Counted from the stretch's first letter, positions 25,715 to 36,136 are shown. The stretch is 64,000 nt of DNA from Streptosporangium nondiastaticum (GCF_003011965.1 NZ_PXWG01000018.1:1-64000), one strand, 5' to 3'. Made by a program: numbers and translations. Notes: generated by a model not told the origin, from the sequence alone.

Positions 25715-27874
25715 CTAGCCGACCGCAGGTCCCCCGTCCTTCTCGTAGAGCTCGAACCAGATGTTCTTGCCCTCGCCGCGCGGGTCCACCCCCCACGCCG
25801 CGGCGAGGAGCTCCATCAGGACGAGGCCCCGGCCCGAGGACGCCATCTCGCCGGGGTGCCGGCGGTGCGGCAGTTCGTCGCTGCTGTCCGAGACGTCGAC
25901 GCGGACGCACCGCTCCCCCGGCTCGCCGCTGATCCGGGCGATGAGCACCGCGTCCCCGTCCGTGTGGACGAGGACGTTGGTGACCATCTCGGAGACCATC
26001 AGGACGGCGGAGTCGGTCTGGTCGGGATCGGGCCAGTCGTGCATCAGGTCGCGGATCTGCTGCCGCGCCTCGGCGATCCGTTCCGGTTCGGCCTGGGCGA
26101 TGCTCAGGACCGTCCGCCGCACCGGGTGCGGCACGGCCGCCGGGCCCGCGCCCACGGCGCCGCCCTCGCGGGCGAGCAGCAGGACAGCGATGTCGTCCTC
26201 GCGCCGGTCCAGGAGCGGCCCGGTCGTGTAGTACGAGGAGGGCCCGTGGACGGCCTTGACGAGGGCGTCCGCGAGCGCCTCCAGGTCGCTGCCGTCGGGC
26301 CCGCCGCCGCCTCCGCCGAGGTCGAGCGGCTGTCCCTCGATCACTTCGCGCAGCCGGTTCCAGCCGCTGTCCAGGTCGTGCCCGCCCGTCTCGATCAGCC
26401 CGTCCGTGCAGACGAGCATCGTCTCGCCGGGTTCGAGGACGAGCCGCGTGGTGGGGTAGTCGGTGTCGGGGTCGATGCCGAGCGGCAGCCCGCCGGCCGT
26501 GTTGCGGACGAGCATGGTGCCGTCGCTCAGCCGGATCGCCGGGTTCGGGTGGCCGGCCCGGGCGATGACGAGCCGCCCGCTCTCCGGGTCGACCTCGATG
26601 TACAGGCACGTCGCGAAGCGCGGTTCGCCCTCCTCGCCCTCGGTCTCGGAGGCGTTGATGCCGGCGAGGAAGTGGGAGGCGCGGGAGAGGACGGCGTCGG
26701 GGTGGTGGCCTTCCGAGGCGTACGCGCGCAGGGCGATCCGCAGCTGGCCCATGAGCCCGGCGGCCCGCACGTCGTGGCCCTGCACGTCGCCGATGACGAG
26801 GGCGATCCGGCCGAGGGGGAGCGGGATCATGTCGTACCAGTCGCCGCCGACCTCCAGCCCGCCGCCGGTCGGCACGTACCGCGCGGCGACGGCCATGCCG
26901 GGGATGTCCTGCTGCAGCGTCGGCATCATGGAGCGCTGCAGGCCGACGGTGAGCTCCCGCTCGGACTCGTGCACGCTCGCCCGGCCCAGGGCCTGCGCCA
27001 GCATGCGGGCCACCGTCGTGAGCACGGCCCGCTCGTCGGGTGTGAAGGACACCGGCACGCTGAACCCGGCCATCCACGCCCCGATGACCTGCCCGGCGTT
27101 GATCAGCGGCAGGAACGCCCACGACTGCCGTCCGAAGCGCGCGATGTCCTTCCAGGCGGTGGGGAAGCGGCGCTGGTAGTCCTCGGGAGTCGGCAGGTAG
27201 ATGCCCCGGCCGGTGCGGATGACCTCGGCCGCCGGGTAGGCGGCGTCCATGGGCAGGTCGAGGAACGTGTCCGCGCTGCCGGGGGTGTACCCGTGGTGCC
27301 CGATCACCCGCACCCGGCCGCCCTCGGAGCTGAAGACCGCGAGCCCTGACGGTTCGAAGCCGGGCATCGACAGCCCGGCCGCCACCCGCAGCACCTCGGC
27401 CGTGGAGCGGGCTTCCGCGAGCGCCCGCCCCGCATCCAGCAGAAACGCTTCTCTATTGCGCCGCCAGTCGCCCGTGACCATCGGCGTGCGGCTCGCGGAC
27501 GTGCCCGGCTGCGGCTCCGGCACCTCCTGCACCGTGCCGACCATCACGAAGTCCACCCGGCCCTTGGCCGCCGCCCGCAGCTGCGGCCGCATCCGGGCCC
27601 GCACCGTCCGCAGCACCCGGCCCTTGTCGTCGACCACCCGCAGCCGCGCCTCGGTGAGCGTGCCCTCGGCCACGGCCAGGCTGATCACGCCCTGGACCTC
27701 CACCCAGTCCACGGCGTGGAAGCGCGCCCTCGTCCCGGATTCGGTCAGCTCCGTACGGGTGGCGGGGAGGCCCAGCAGCCGGGAGGCTTCGGCGTCGAAG
27801 GTGGCGATGCGCGTGGCGTTGTCCCAGTGCCACAGGCCGGTCGCGGTGGCGGCCAGTACGTCCTCGGTGCGCAT
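25715..27874 (-). CDS. SpoIIE-type PP2C phosphatase with PAS-like, GAF and anti-sigma kinase domains
   Basis: A 719-residue cytosolic signalling protein. Domains in order: PAS-like sensor (about 1-120, ATGLWHWDNATRIATFDAEA), GAF (about 145-305), PP2C/SpoIIE phosphatase (about 330-560, with VGGDWYDM, GDVQGHD and CTDGLIETGG), and a C-terminal HATPase_c domain (about 590-710, VSEMVTNVLVHTDGDAV). It combines a phosphatase for anti-anti-sigma factors with an RsbW-like kinase, so it can act on both sides of a partner-switching sigma control. No STAS protein or sigma factor is adjacent. ATG 27874 starts the first helix. It is divergent from aspS. Confidence 0.88.
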   Translation of the reverse strand: MRTEDVLAATATGLWHWDNATRIATFDAEASRLLGLPATRTELTESGTRARFHAVDWVEVQGVISLAVAEGTLTEARLRVVDDKGRVLRTVRARMRPQLRAAAKGRVDFVMVGTVQEVPEPQPGTSASRTPMVTGDWRRNREAFLLDAGRALAEARSTAEVLRVAAGLSMPGFEPSGLAVFSSEGGRVRVIGHHGYTPGSADTFLDLPMDAAYPAAEVIRTGRGIYLPTPEDYQRRFPTAWKDIARFGRQSWAFLPLINAGQVIGAWMAGFSVPVSFTPDERAVLTTVARMLAQALGRASVHESERELTVGLQRSMMPTLQQDIPGMAVAARYVPTGGGLEVGGDWYDMIPLPLGRIALVIGDVQGHDVRAAGLMGQLRIALRAYASEGHHPDAVLSRASHFLAGINASETEGEEGEPRFATCLYIEVDPESGRLVIARAGHPNPAIRLSDGTMLVRNTAGGLPLGIDPDTDYPTTRLVLEPGETMLVCTDGLIETGGHDLDSGWNRLREVIEGQPLDLGGGGGGPDGSDLEALADALVKAVHGPSSYYTTGPLLDRREDDIAVLLLAREGGAVGAGPAAVPHPVRRTVLSIAQAEPERIAEARQQIRDLMHDWPDPDQTDSAVLMVSEMVTNVLVHTDGDAVLIARISGEPGERCVRVDVSDSSDELPHRRHPGEMASSGRGLVLMELLAAAWGVDPRGEGKNIWFELYEKDGGPAVG

Positions 27875-27969
27875 TGCCCTACTTTATGCAGGTCTGCGCA
27901 AGGGAGACCACCGAAGGTACGGTGGGCGGATCTTCACAAGCGCGCAGTACGCTTGCTCCCGTGTTGTAT

Positions 27970-28024
27970 GCACGCTAGCCCCGTGCCGCAAGCACGAGCC
28001 CCGTGCTGCAGGCACGCTAGCCCA
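27970..28024 (+). repeat. Tandem repeat with two small hairpins in the aspS leader
   Basis: Units of 22 and 20 bases plus a partial third, each starting GCACG. Two hairpins CGTGC-N5-GCACG (27982-27996 and 28002-28016) lie 28 to 70 bases before aspS. It could affect aspS translation or be slippage debris. It is not a T-box. Confidence 0.45.
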
Positions 28025-28051
28025 CGCCCTCGATCACGACTTGGATGAACG

Positions 28052-29827
28052 ATGCATCGGTACCGGTCCCACACCTGCGGCGAGCTCCGTGCGGCTGACG
28101 TCGACACCGACGTGCGACTGAGCGGCTGGCTGCACAATCGGCGTGACCTGGGCGGCATCCTCTTCATCGACCTCCGCGACCACCACGGCCTGGTGCAGCT
28201 CGTGGCCCGTCCCGGCACCCCCGCCAACGAGGCCCTGAGCCACCTCACCAAGGAGACCGTCGTCCGCATCGACGGCAAGGTCGTCAGCCGCGGCGCCGAC
28301 AACATCAACCCCGAGCTCCCCACCGGTGAGATCGAGGTCGAGGTCTCCGCCGTCGAGGTCCTGGGCGCCGCCGAGCCGCTGCCCTTCACCATCAACACCG
28401 AGGACGGGGTGAACGAGGAGCGCCGCCTGGAGTACCGCTTCCTCGACCTGCGCCGCGAGCGCATGCACAGCAACATCATGCTGCGCTCCGCCGTCATCGC
28501 CTCCATCCGCGAGAAGATGACCAACCTCGGCTTCAACGAGCTGGCCACCCCGATCCTGTCCGCCACCTCCCCCGAGGGCGCGCGCGACTTCCTGGTGCCG
28601 TCCCGTCTGCACGCCGGCAAGTTCTACGCCCTGCCGCAGGCCCCGCAGCAGTTCAAGCAGCTGCTGATGATCGCCGGCTTCGACCGCTACTTCCAGATTG
28701 CGCCCTGCTTCCGCGACGAGGACGCCCGCGCCGACCGCTCGCCGGGCGAGTTCTACCAGCTCGACATGGAGATGTCCTTCGTCGAGCAGGAGGACGTCTT
28801 CCAGGTCATCGAGAAGGTCATGACCGACCTCTTCGAGGAGTTCGGCAACGGCCGCCACGTCACCTCCCCCTTCCCGCGGATCCCCTTCCGCGAGGCCATG
28901 CTCAAGTACGGCTCCGACAAGCCGGACCTGCGCGCCAAGCTGGAGCTCGTCGACGTCTCCGACGTCTTCGAGGGCTCGGAGTTCAAGGCCTTCGCCGGCA
29001 AGCACGTCCGCGCGCTGGCCGTCCCGGCCACCGGTGACCAGCCCCGCAAGTTCTTCGACGGCCTCGGCGAGTACGCGGTCGAGCAGGGCGCGAAGGGCCT
29101 TGCCTGGGTCCGTGTGGGCGAAGGACTCCCCGACAAGGCTGCGCTGACCGGCCCGATCGCCAAGTTCCTCACCGAGGAGAACGTCAAGGCCCTCGCCGAG
29201 CGCCTCGGCCTGGAGCCCGGCCACGCGATCTTCTTCGGCGCGGGCGAGTTCGACGAGGTCTCCAAGATCATGGGCGCCGTGCGCGTCGAGGCCGCCAAGC
29301 GCGCCGGCCAGTTCGAGGAGAACGTCTTCCGGTTCTGCTGGATCGTCGACTTCCCGATGTTCGAGAAGAACGAGGACACCGGCCAGATCGAGTTCTCGCA
29401 CAACCCGTTCTCCATGCCGCAGGGCGGCCTGGAGGCGCTGAACACGATGGACCCGCTGGACATCCTGGCCTGGCAGTACGACATCGTCTGCAACGGCACC
29501 GAGCTGTCCTCCGGCGCCATCCGCAACCACGAGCCCGAGGTCATGTACCGCGCCTTCGAGATCGCGGGCTACTCCAACGAGGACGTGGAGCGCGAGTTCG
29601 GCGGCATGCTGCGCGCCTTCAAGTTCGGCGCCCCGCCGCACGGCGGCATCGCCCCGGGCGTCGACCGCATCGTGATGCTCCTGGCCGACGAGCCGAACAT
29701 CCGCGAGACCATCGCGTTCCCGCTCAACGGCAACGCGCAGGACCTGCTGATGGGCGCCCCGAGCGAGGTCGACGAGTCCCGCCTGAAGGAGCTCCACCTG
29801 TCGATCCGCAAGCCGGTCGTCAAGTAG
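28052..29827 (+). CDS. aspS: Aspartyl-tRNA synthetase
   Basis: The 591-residue bacterial-type class IIb synthetase that charges tRNA-Asp. The N-terminal OB fold binds the anticodon ([20 protein letters not shown]), the catalytic domain has motif 2 [20 protein letters not shown] and motif 3 [14 protein letters not shown], and the GAD insertion lies near residues 300-410. Length is normal. ATG 28052 is preceded by only a weak GGATGAAC. Monocistronic, with a tandem-hairpin leader upstream and a clear terminator. Confidence 0.97.
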   Translation: MHRYRSHTCGELRAADVDTDVRLSGWLHNRRDLGGILFIDLRDHHGLVQLVARPGTPANEALSHLTKETVVRIDGKVVSRGADNINPELPTGEIEVEVSAVEVLGAAEPLPFTINTEDGVNEERRLEYRFLDLRRERMHSNIMLRSAVIASIREKMTNLGFNELATPILSATSPEGARDFLVPSRLHAGKFYALPQAPQQFKQLLMIAGFDRYFQIAPCFRDEDARADRSPGEFYQLDMEMSFVEQEDVFQVIEKVMTDLFEEFGNGRHVTSPFPRIPFREAMLKYGSDKPDLRAKLELVDVSDVFEGSEFKAFAGKHVRALAVPATGDQPRKFFDGLGEYAVEQGAKGLAWVRVGEGLPDKAALTGPIAKFLTEENVKALAERLGLEPGHAIFFGAGEFDEVSKIMGAVRVEAAKRAGQFEENVFRFCWIVDFPMFEKNEDTGQIEFSHNPFSMPQGGLEALNTMDPLDILAWQYDIVCNGTELSSGAIRNHEPEVMYRAFEIAGYSNEDVEREFGGMLRAFKFGAPPHGGIAPGVDRIVMLLADEPNIRETIAFPLNGNAQDLLMGAPSEVDESRLKELHLSIRKPVVK

Positions 29828-29856
29828 TACGCGCCCTTACGTGCTGAGCACGTGCT

Positions 29857-29888
29857 GAGCCCCCGCGCCGTTCTCGGCGCGGGGGCTC
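29857..29888 (+). terminator. Terminator of aspS
   Basis: A 13-bp GC-rich stem (29857-29869 with 29876-29888), loop GTTCTC, followed by TT. Confidence 0.85.
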
Positions 29889-29924
29889 TTGCGTGTACGC
29901 GTCCTGCCCGGGGGCGCACCGTCT

Positions 29925-30452
29925 TCAACGCGGCGTGGCCGTGCCGCCCACGTTGCTGATCATCCGCTGGAGGACGGTGAGCGCGGCCGCGTACTCCTCG
30001 TCCGTGATGCCCTCGTGGATCTCCGCGCGCAGCCGCGAGACGACGGTCTTGATCCGGGCCTTGGCGTCCCGCCCGGTGCCGGTGAGGGTCAGGCGGCCGG
30101 CGTCGCCGGCGACGAGCCAGCCGCGGCGGAGGAGGCTGTCGACGGCGTGGCCCATCGCCCCGGGCGTCACGCCGTTGAGGTAGGGCTCCAGCCGCTCACA
30201 GACCTCGGCGCGGGTGAGGCCGTTCTCCGCGCCGTCGACGTGGTTGAGCGTCCACCACTGCTGCTGGGTGACGTCCTCGTGGGCCATCGCGCCGCGGATG
30301 TGGTCGAGCAGTGCCTCGGTGGCGGCCCAGGTCCAGTAGGCGACGGGCTGGGCCGCCAGAGCGGGAACGTCGAGCGGGGCGTCGGTGGCGGTGCCGGTGC
30401 CGGTGGTGGCGGTGCCGGGGGCGGTGTCGAGGGTTTCGCGTTCCGTCGTCAT
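29925..30452 (-). CDS. MarR-like winged-helix regulator
   Basis: A 175-residue DNA-binding protein. A low-complexity Thr/Gly/Ala N-terminal tail of about 25 residues precedes a MarR fold: VTQQQWWTLNHVDGAENGLTR, then a recognition helix region (LNGVTPGAMGHAVDSLLRRGWLV) and wing (RLTLTGTGRDA). It likely binds an operator over its own promoter (30474-30498) and so controls itself. No ribosome site precedes the ATG at 30452, and the predicted transcription start lies within a few bases of it, so translation is probably leaderless. It is convergent with aspS. Confidence 0.75.
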   Translation of the reverse strand: MTTERETLDTAPGTATTGTGTATDAPLDVPALAAQPVAYWTWAATEALLDHIRGAMAHEDVTQQQWWTLNHVDGAENGLTRAEVCERLEPYLNGVTPGAMGHAVDSLLRRGWLVAGDAGRLTLTGTGRDAKARIKTVVSRLRAEIHEGITDEEYAAALTVLQRMISNVGGTATPR

Positions 30453-30460
30453 GACGAAAA

Positions 30461-30490
30461 CGCTAAGAGCTCAACCTGACTTGAGGTCAA
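30461..30490 (-). promoter_or_regulatory. Promoter of the MarR gene, probably leaderless
   Basis: On the minus strand TTGACC (30490-30485), an 18-base spacer and TTAGCG (30466-30461). Transcription would start about at the ATG (30452). Confidence 0.5.
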
Positions 30491-30498
30491 GATCAGGT
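30474..30498. promoter_or_regulatory. MarR operator: 11-bp inverted repeat over the -35
   Basis: ACCTGACTTGA and TCAAG(A)TCAGGT form arms perfect except for one extra base, centred on GG. It covers the -35 hexamer of the MarR promoter, as expected for autorepression. Confidence 0.6.
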
Positions 30499-30511
30499 CC
30501 GGCGAAGGGCT

Positions 30512-31048
30512 TCAATAGCCCGTCGCGCCGTCCGTCCGCTCCCGCAGCAGGTCCGCGTGCCCGTTGTGCCGCGCGTACTCCTCGATCATGTGCAGGAAGA
30601 TCCACCGCAGGGACACGTCCCGCCCCTTCACGCTCCCCACCGCGTCCAGCGACAGGGGCGCGCACGTGGCGCGGGCCCGTGCGATCTCCTCCTGCCACAC
30701 GGCCACGGCCTCCGCGAGACTCGCGTCCGGCGCCACGGCCAGGCCCGCGTCGGCATCGCCCAGATCCTCCGCGGATCTCGCCTCGCCGCCCGCGCCCGGC
30801 CCGTACAGCGGCGGCGCGGTCTCGCTCCGGAGCACTCTGCGGAACCACTGCCGCTCCACCTCGCCCATGTGCTGCACGAGGCCCAGCAGGCTCAGCGTGG
30901 ACGGGGGTGCCGCCGCGTCCCGCGCTTGTTCGTCGGTCAGGCCGGCGACCTTGCGCGCGAGGGTGGCGCGCTGGAAGTCCAGCCAACTCTCCAGTGTGGT
31001 GCGCTCATCGGCCGTCAGGGGTGGGATGGCACGCTCTGTCGTCACCAT
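30512..31048 (-). CDS. DinB/DUF664 family protein
   Basis: A 178-residue four-helix-bundle protein with the metal-ligand histidines in [13 protein letters not shown] and in [20 protein letters not shown]. This DUF664 subgroup is frequent in streptomycetes. Related enzymes use bacillithiol or mycothiol, but the reaction of this one is unknown. It stands 10 bases upstream of the start codon side of no other gene on its strand: the receiver-like gene ends 10 bases upstream, so the two could share a transcript. ATG 31048 has a weak ribosome site. Confidence 0.78.
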   Translation of the reverse strand: MVTTERAIPPLTADERTTLESWLDFQRATLARKVAGLTDEQARDAAAPPSTLSLLGLVQHMGEVERQWFRRVLRSETAPPLYGPGAGGEARSAEDLGDADAGLAVAPDASLAEAVAVWQEEIARARATCAPLSLDAVGSVKGRDVSLRWIFLHMIEEYARHNGHADLLRERTDGATGY

Positions 31049-31058
31049 GCCGGAAGTG

Positions 31059-31436
31059 TCACACGAGCGCGGTCAGCATGGGCAGCTTTGGGCAGCATCC
31101 GGCGGCGTTGTGCACGGCGCGCGACAGCTGCCGGCGCGTGATCGCGGGGCGCCACAGCACGGACCGCACGCCGTACTCCGCCACGGCCATGAGCTCGCCG
31201 TCCCCGAGCTCGTCCGCGACCAGCACCACCGCCGTCCCGCCCTCGCGCGTCAGCCGCCGCATCGTGGCCGCCGCGGCCGGGTCGTCGGCCCCCATGAGGA
31301 CGAAACCGACGTCCCCCTCTTCGTCGCGCCGGACCACCCGCACCTCAGGCAGCATCGCCCGCACCTCGCGGGCGAACCGGGCCCCTGCCAGCTCGTCGGT
31401 GGCGTGCACGCTGATGGTGATCGGCTTCTTGAACAC
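31059..31436 (-). CDS. Small receiver-like protein without DNA-binding domain
   Basis: A 125-residue protein with an alternating beta/alpha pattern like a response-regulator receiver ([60 protein letters not shown]), which ends soon after the last helix with [14 protein letters not shown]. The phospho-acceptor Asp cannot be placed with confidence, so it is probably a pseudo-receiver. Similar streptomycete proteins continue into a LuxR helix-turn-helix; this one stops before it, as a natural short form or a truncation. GTG 31436 has the strong site GAGGAAGAG. It lies downstream of the metG terminator. Confidence 0.6.
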   Translation of the reverse strand: MFKKPITISVHATDELAGARFAREVRAMLPEVRVVRRDEEGDVGFVLMGADDPAAAATMRRLTREGGTAVVLVADELGDGELMAVAEYGVRSVLWRPAITRRQLSRAVHNAAGCCPKLPMLTALV

Positions 31437-31533
31437 TGCTCTTCCTCGTCTCCTGCTACCCCCGTACAAGTGCGGCCCTCAGCTTGCTCGGCCGGCCTCA
31501 ACGGACGATTACCGATCCATCAACGCGTACGGG

Positions 31534-31567
31534 CGAGGGCCCGGAACCGTACGGTTCCGGGCCCTCG
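31534..31567 (-). terminator. Terminator of metG
   Basis: A perfect 34-base palindrome (17-bp arms meeting at CGTACG) begins 20 bases beyond the metG stop codon. Confidence 0.85.
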
Positions 31568-31586
31568 GGGCTGGTGCGCGGGGAGG

Positions 31587-33308
<1,722 letters not shown>

Positions 33309-33317
33309 TGCGGCTGC

Positions 33318-33370
33318 TCCCTGGTCGCGGGTGTATATGGAGACCTTTAGCGTATCCGAGCGACCAGGGA
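33318..33370 (-). promoter_or_regulatory. Inverted repeat in the metG leader, covering the ribosome site
   Basis: Perfect 11-bp arms TCCCTGGTCGC (33318-33328) and GCGACCAGGGA (33360-33370) with 31 bases between. The metG ribosome site GGGAG overlaps the arm nearer to metG. Possible -10 sequences lie between the arms. Confidence 0.5.
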
Positions 33371-33388
33371 TGACCGCGCGCCGTTTCT

Positions 33389-33498
33389 TCAGGCCGTCCG
33401 GGCCCGCTCCTCAGGCCGTCCAGGCCCGCTCCTCAGGCCGTCCAGGCCCGCTCCTCAGGCCGTCCAGGCCCGACCCTCAGGCCATCCAGGCCCGCCAG
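33389..33498. repeat. Five tandem 22-bp repeats at the 3' end of the DUF7848-like gene
   Basis: Units start at 33389, 33411, 33433, 33455 and 33477, each beginning TCAGGCC(G/A)TCC(A/G)GGCCCG. The last unit contains the stop codon and final codons of the DUF7848-like gene; the other four lie beyond it towards metG. Confidence 0.85.
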
Positions 33499-33737
33499 GG
33501 CCGGGTGATCACCTCCCGGTAGGTGTGGTGGGAGGGGTGCCGCCCGGCGTGCCGGAAGGTCCACGTCTGGGCGGCGGCGAGGTCCTCCTGGGGGTCGGAC
33601 TTCTCCTCGCACACGGCGCACTGCATCGCGTACGTGACGGGCTCGGCGTCCGGCTCCCGGTCGGGGGCGAGGGTCCAGGTGCCGTAGCGGTAGACGGCGC
33701 GGGGCGTTCGGGGCGTCCGGGGCGGTGGCGCGGTCAC
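33477..33737 (-). CDS. DUF7848-like small protein
   Basis: An 86-residue protein with the pattern YRYGTWTLAPDREPDAEPVTY, a CxxC pair (MQCAVCEEKS), and the ending FRHAGRHPSHHTYREVITRP-WRAW seen in small streptomycete proteins next to XRE-DUF397 pairs. The function is unknown; a zinc-binding role through Cys/His is possible. GTG 33737 overlaps the stop codon of the upstream gene as GTGA, which fixes this start. Its last codons lie in the first unit of a 22-bp tandem repeat. Confidence 0.65.
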   Translation of the reverse strand: MTAPPPRTPRTPRAVYRYGTWTLAPDREPDAEPVTYAMQCAVCEEKSDPQEDLAAAQTWTFRHAGRHPSHHTYREVITRPWRAWMA

Positions 33738-33970
33738 AGCACCCCCCACCTGCTGAGTGCGTTGAGCCGCGCCACGCGGGCGCGGAGCGCTTCCGCTTCA
33801 GATGCGGGGCGGGTGTGTTCGGGAGGGCAGTCCCACTCCACGCCGCCTTGAGGTGGGCGCAGGTGCACGCGGCCGGCGTGGGGGTCCTGGTCCACGACCT
33901 GGCCGAGGCGGTTGGTACGGGTGTCTACTGCGTAGCTGAGAGGGATGGGCGGGGGATTTTCTCTGCTCAC
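33734..33970 (-). CDS. Small conserved hypothetical protein
   Basis: A 78-residue soluble protein (SYAVDTRTNRLGQVVDQDPHAGRV; LRPPQGGVEWDCPPEHTRPA). The pattern, a small beta-barrel-like domain with VDxRTxRxGxV followed by VxLRPPxGGxEW, is common in streptomycetes beside XRE-DUF397 modules; function unknown. GTG 33970 lacks a ribosome site. It is coupled to the DUF7848-like gene by a 4-base overlap and divergent from the XRE gene, so the four genes form a module. Confidence 0.65.
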   Translation of the reverse strand: MSRENPPPIPLSYAVDTRTNRLGQVVDQDPHAGRVHLRPPQGGVEWDCPPEHTRPASEAEALRARVARLNALSRWGVL

Positions 33971-34087
33971 GCCATATTCATGCCCCGGGATGGCTAGCCT
34001 GAGCGGTCACGAGATGGATACGGCCAGTGATGTGCGGAATCTTTGGCCAGAGGGTATGCCATCGGTAACAGGGGAGGGCGTACGGGC

Positions 34088-34897
34088 ATGGGTGAGGTCT
34101 TTCTGCCGGGCAACCATCGGTACTTCGGCAAGCAGTTCATGATGTGGAGGCAGGAAGCGGAGATGTCGAGGGAGGAGGTTGCTGAGGCGGTGGGATATTC
34201 CGCGGAAATGGTGCGGTCTGTGGAACAGGGGAGGCGGGCGTGTCCGCCGCGGATGGCGGAGATTGCGGATGAGCTTTTCGGGGCGAGGGGAAAGCTGAAA
34301 GACGGGCTTTCGTATCTCACGCGGGAAAAGTATCCGGCGAGGTCTCGGGATTTCATGCAGCGTGAGGCCGAGGCTGTCGCGCACAGCTCGTACGAGTCGA
34401 CGCTCATCCCGGGGCTGCTGCAGACCGAGGCCTACGCGCGTGCCCTCCTGGGCGGGACGTGGCCCCCCGCGGACGATGAGGTAGTTGAGCGCAGGCTTGA
34501 AGTGCGGATGGCTCGCCAAGAGCGGCTGCATCGAAAGCCGATGCTGTCGTTCAACTTCATCATTTATGAGGCGGCTTTGCGTTGCCCGATGGGTGGCCCT
34601 GAAGCTCACAAGGGGCAGCTTCTGCACCTTATTGATGCCGCGAAGTTGCCGAATGTCATCTTGCAGGTGCTGCCCTTTGAGAATGCTGTTTCCAGTGCGC
34701 TTGGTGGCGCCATGGTTCTTTTGGAGATGCCGGAATACAAGCGCGTCGCCTACGTAATGGGTCAGTCCATGAGTGAGTTGGCCGACGACCCCGCAGAGGT
34801 CAATCGGCTGGAACAGAGGTTTAGGCGCCTCAGTGCCCAGGCGCTCAGTCCCAACGACACCGTGCGCTCTATCGAACGGATGGTGGAAACGCTATGA
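34088..34897 (+). CDS. XRE-family regulator with DUF5753 domain
   Basis: A 269-residue helix-turn-helix protein. The DNA-binding domain (about 14-75) has MSREEVAEAVGYSAEMVRSVEQG. The C-terminal DUF5753 domain (about 90-265) has LIPGLLQTEAYARALLGG and LGGAMVLLEMPEYKRVAYV. In streptomycetes these regulators pair with a downstream DUF397 protein; some pairs affect sporulation and antibiotics and can behave like toxin-antitoxin or anti-factor systems. ATG 34088 follows GGGGAGGG. Base composition is clearly poorer in GC than neighbouring genes, with many A/T third positions, which suggests acquisition by transfer. Its stop codon overlaps the DUF397 start (ATGA). Confidence 0.88.
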   Translation: MGEVFLPGNHRYFGKQFMMWRQEAEMSREEVAEAVGYSAEMVRSVEQGRRACPPRMAEIADELFGARGKLKDGLSYLTREKYPARSRDFMQREAEAVAHSSYESTLIPGLLQTEAYARALLGGTWPPADDEVVERRLEVRMARQERLHRKPMLSFNFIIYEAALRCPMGGPEAHKGQLLHLIDAAKLPNVILQVLPFENAVSSALGGAMVLLEMPEYKRVAYVMGQSMSELADDPAEVNRLEQRFRRLSAQALSPNDTVRSIERMVETL

Positions 34898-35076
34898 CCA
34901 GCACGTTGATGTGGTCCAAGTCCAGCTACAGCGATGAAGAGGGAGACGCGTGCGTTGAGATAGCCATCGAGCATCCCGCCGTGCACATACGCGACTCCAA
35001 AAGAAGGTCCGGCTGCCACCTCGCCGTGGGCGCCCCCGCCTGGGCCGGGTTCCTTACCTACATCGCCGCGGCATAA
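34894..35076 (+). CDS. DUF397 small protein
   Basis: A 60-residue partner of the XRE regulator with the diagnostic start WSKSSYS, then GDACVEIA and VHIRDSKR, and the terminal helix WAGFLTYI. DUF397 proteins are thought to bind or modulate their cognate XRE protein (the BldB/AbaA/WhiJ-like module). ATG 34894 overlaps the XRE stop codon. The repeat element at 35095 starts 18 bases after its stop codon. Confidence 0.88.
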   Translation: MTSTLMWSKSSYSDEEGDACVEIAIEHPAVHIRDSKRRSGCHLAVGAPAWAGFLTYIAAA

Positions 35077-35094
35077 AAGGCCCCGCTGGGCGGA

Positions 35095-35308
35095 GATCCG
35101 TGGTTCGGGTGCGGGTCAGAACAGGCTGGCAGCAGGGGGAGGGGTGGGGGGCGCGGCTCCGTCGGGTGTCCGTCGCTGAGTGGGCGGTTGGCCGCCGTAC
35201 TCCTGCCGTCACGGATGCGGGCGCGTGAGGAGACCTCCCCATCGGCCTGGGCTGATGGGGAGCTGGCTGCTGCCGCGATGTGGTGGGGGCCGTCGTGGGC
35301 GCTTCGCT
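35095..35308 (+). repeat. Left inverted repeat of a composite element
   Basis: About 214 bases matching the reverse complement of 36137-36351 at roughly 88% identity. The first 81 bases are identical and so is a 40-base stretch around the CGTACTCCTGCCGTCACGG segment. It starts with GATCCG. Confidence 0.9.
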
Positions 35309-35376
35309 CGGCTCGCCGCCGTCGTGGCTGGGCGGGCGAGTGCGGGTGGTGGTGGGCTGGTGCCTTCTCGGCGCGG

Positions 35377-36090
35377 GAATCCACCGGCCGGGGCGGGGCT
35401 GGGCGGCGTAGAAGTGCGCGGAAGGTGTTGGGCGCATGCCTCGGCAGTCCCATGTGGCGGCGCCCGCCTCACGGGCCCCACCACCCGGCTGTGGACGCCG
35501 GAAGTCACCCGGCCCGGCGGCAGTGCCCGGCGGCCGAGTGCCATGGGGGAAGCGGCCCGGGAATCCACCGGCCAGACCGGACCTACGCGGCGTAGAAGTG
35601 CGCGCAAAGTGTCGGCCGCATGCCTCGACCGCCCCACGCGGCAGGCACCGCCTCACGAGCCCCAGCGTCCGGCTGCGGGGGCGGAAGTTGCCAGGCTCGG
35701 CGGTAGTGCGCGGCGGTCGAGTGCTCTGGGGGTGTCCGCGCGGGAATCCACCGGCCGGGGCGGGGCTGGGTGGCGTAGAAGTGCGCGGAAGGTGTGGGCC
35801 GTATGCCTCGGCCGTCCCATGCGGCGGCCCCCGCCTCACTGGCCCCAGCGCCTGGCTGCAGGCGCCGGAAGTCGCCCGGTCCGGCGGTCACACGGCGTAC
35901 AAGTGCGCCAAGGACGCCAACCGCATGCCTCAACCGCCCCACCGGGCGGCCTCCGCCTCATGGGCCCCGCCACCCGGCTGCGGGGGCCGGAAGTCGCCCG
36001 GTCCGGCGGCCGCACGGCGTACAAGCGCGCCGAGGACGGCAGCCGTACGCCTCAACTGCCCCACCTGGTGGCCCCCATCGCAGAAACCAC
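35377..36090 (+). repeat. Five-copy tandem array inside the composite element
   Basis: The anchor GGCGTA(G/C)AAG recurs at 35405, 35589, 35772, 35894 and 36016, giving periods of 184, 183, 122 and 122 bases. The long copies carry an extra block of about 60 bases with GAATCCACCGGCC that is missing from the short ones. Shared parts include GCATGCCTC, CCGCCTCA and CCGGAAGT. Confidence 0.9.
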
Positions 36091-36136
36091 CCTCCACGGG
36101 GCAGTCGGCCGCCCGGCCACAACGCTAGGCGCGCCT

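Noticed and set aside
27875..28051. T-box riboswitch before aspS
   Set aside because: No T-box sequence or specifier stem; only a short repeat with two small hairpins.
33389..33498. CRISPR array
   Set aside because: The units are contiguous without variable spacers; they are tandem repeats at a gene end. The same applies to 59378-59454 and 35377-36090.
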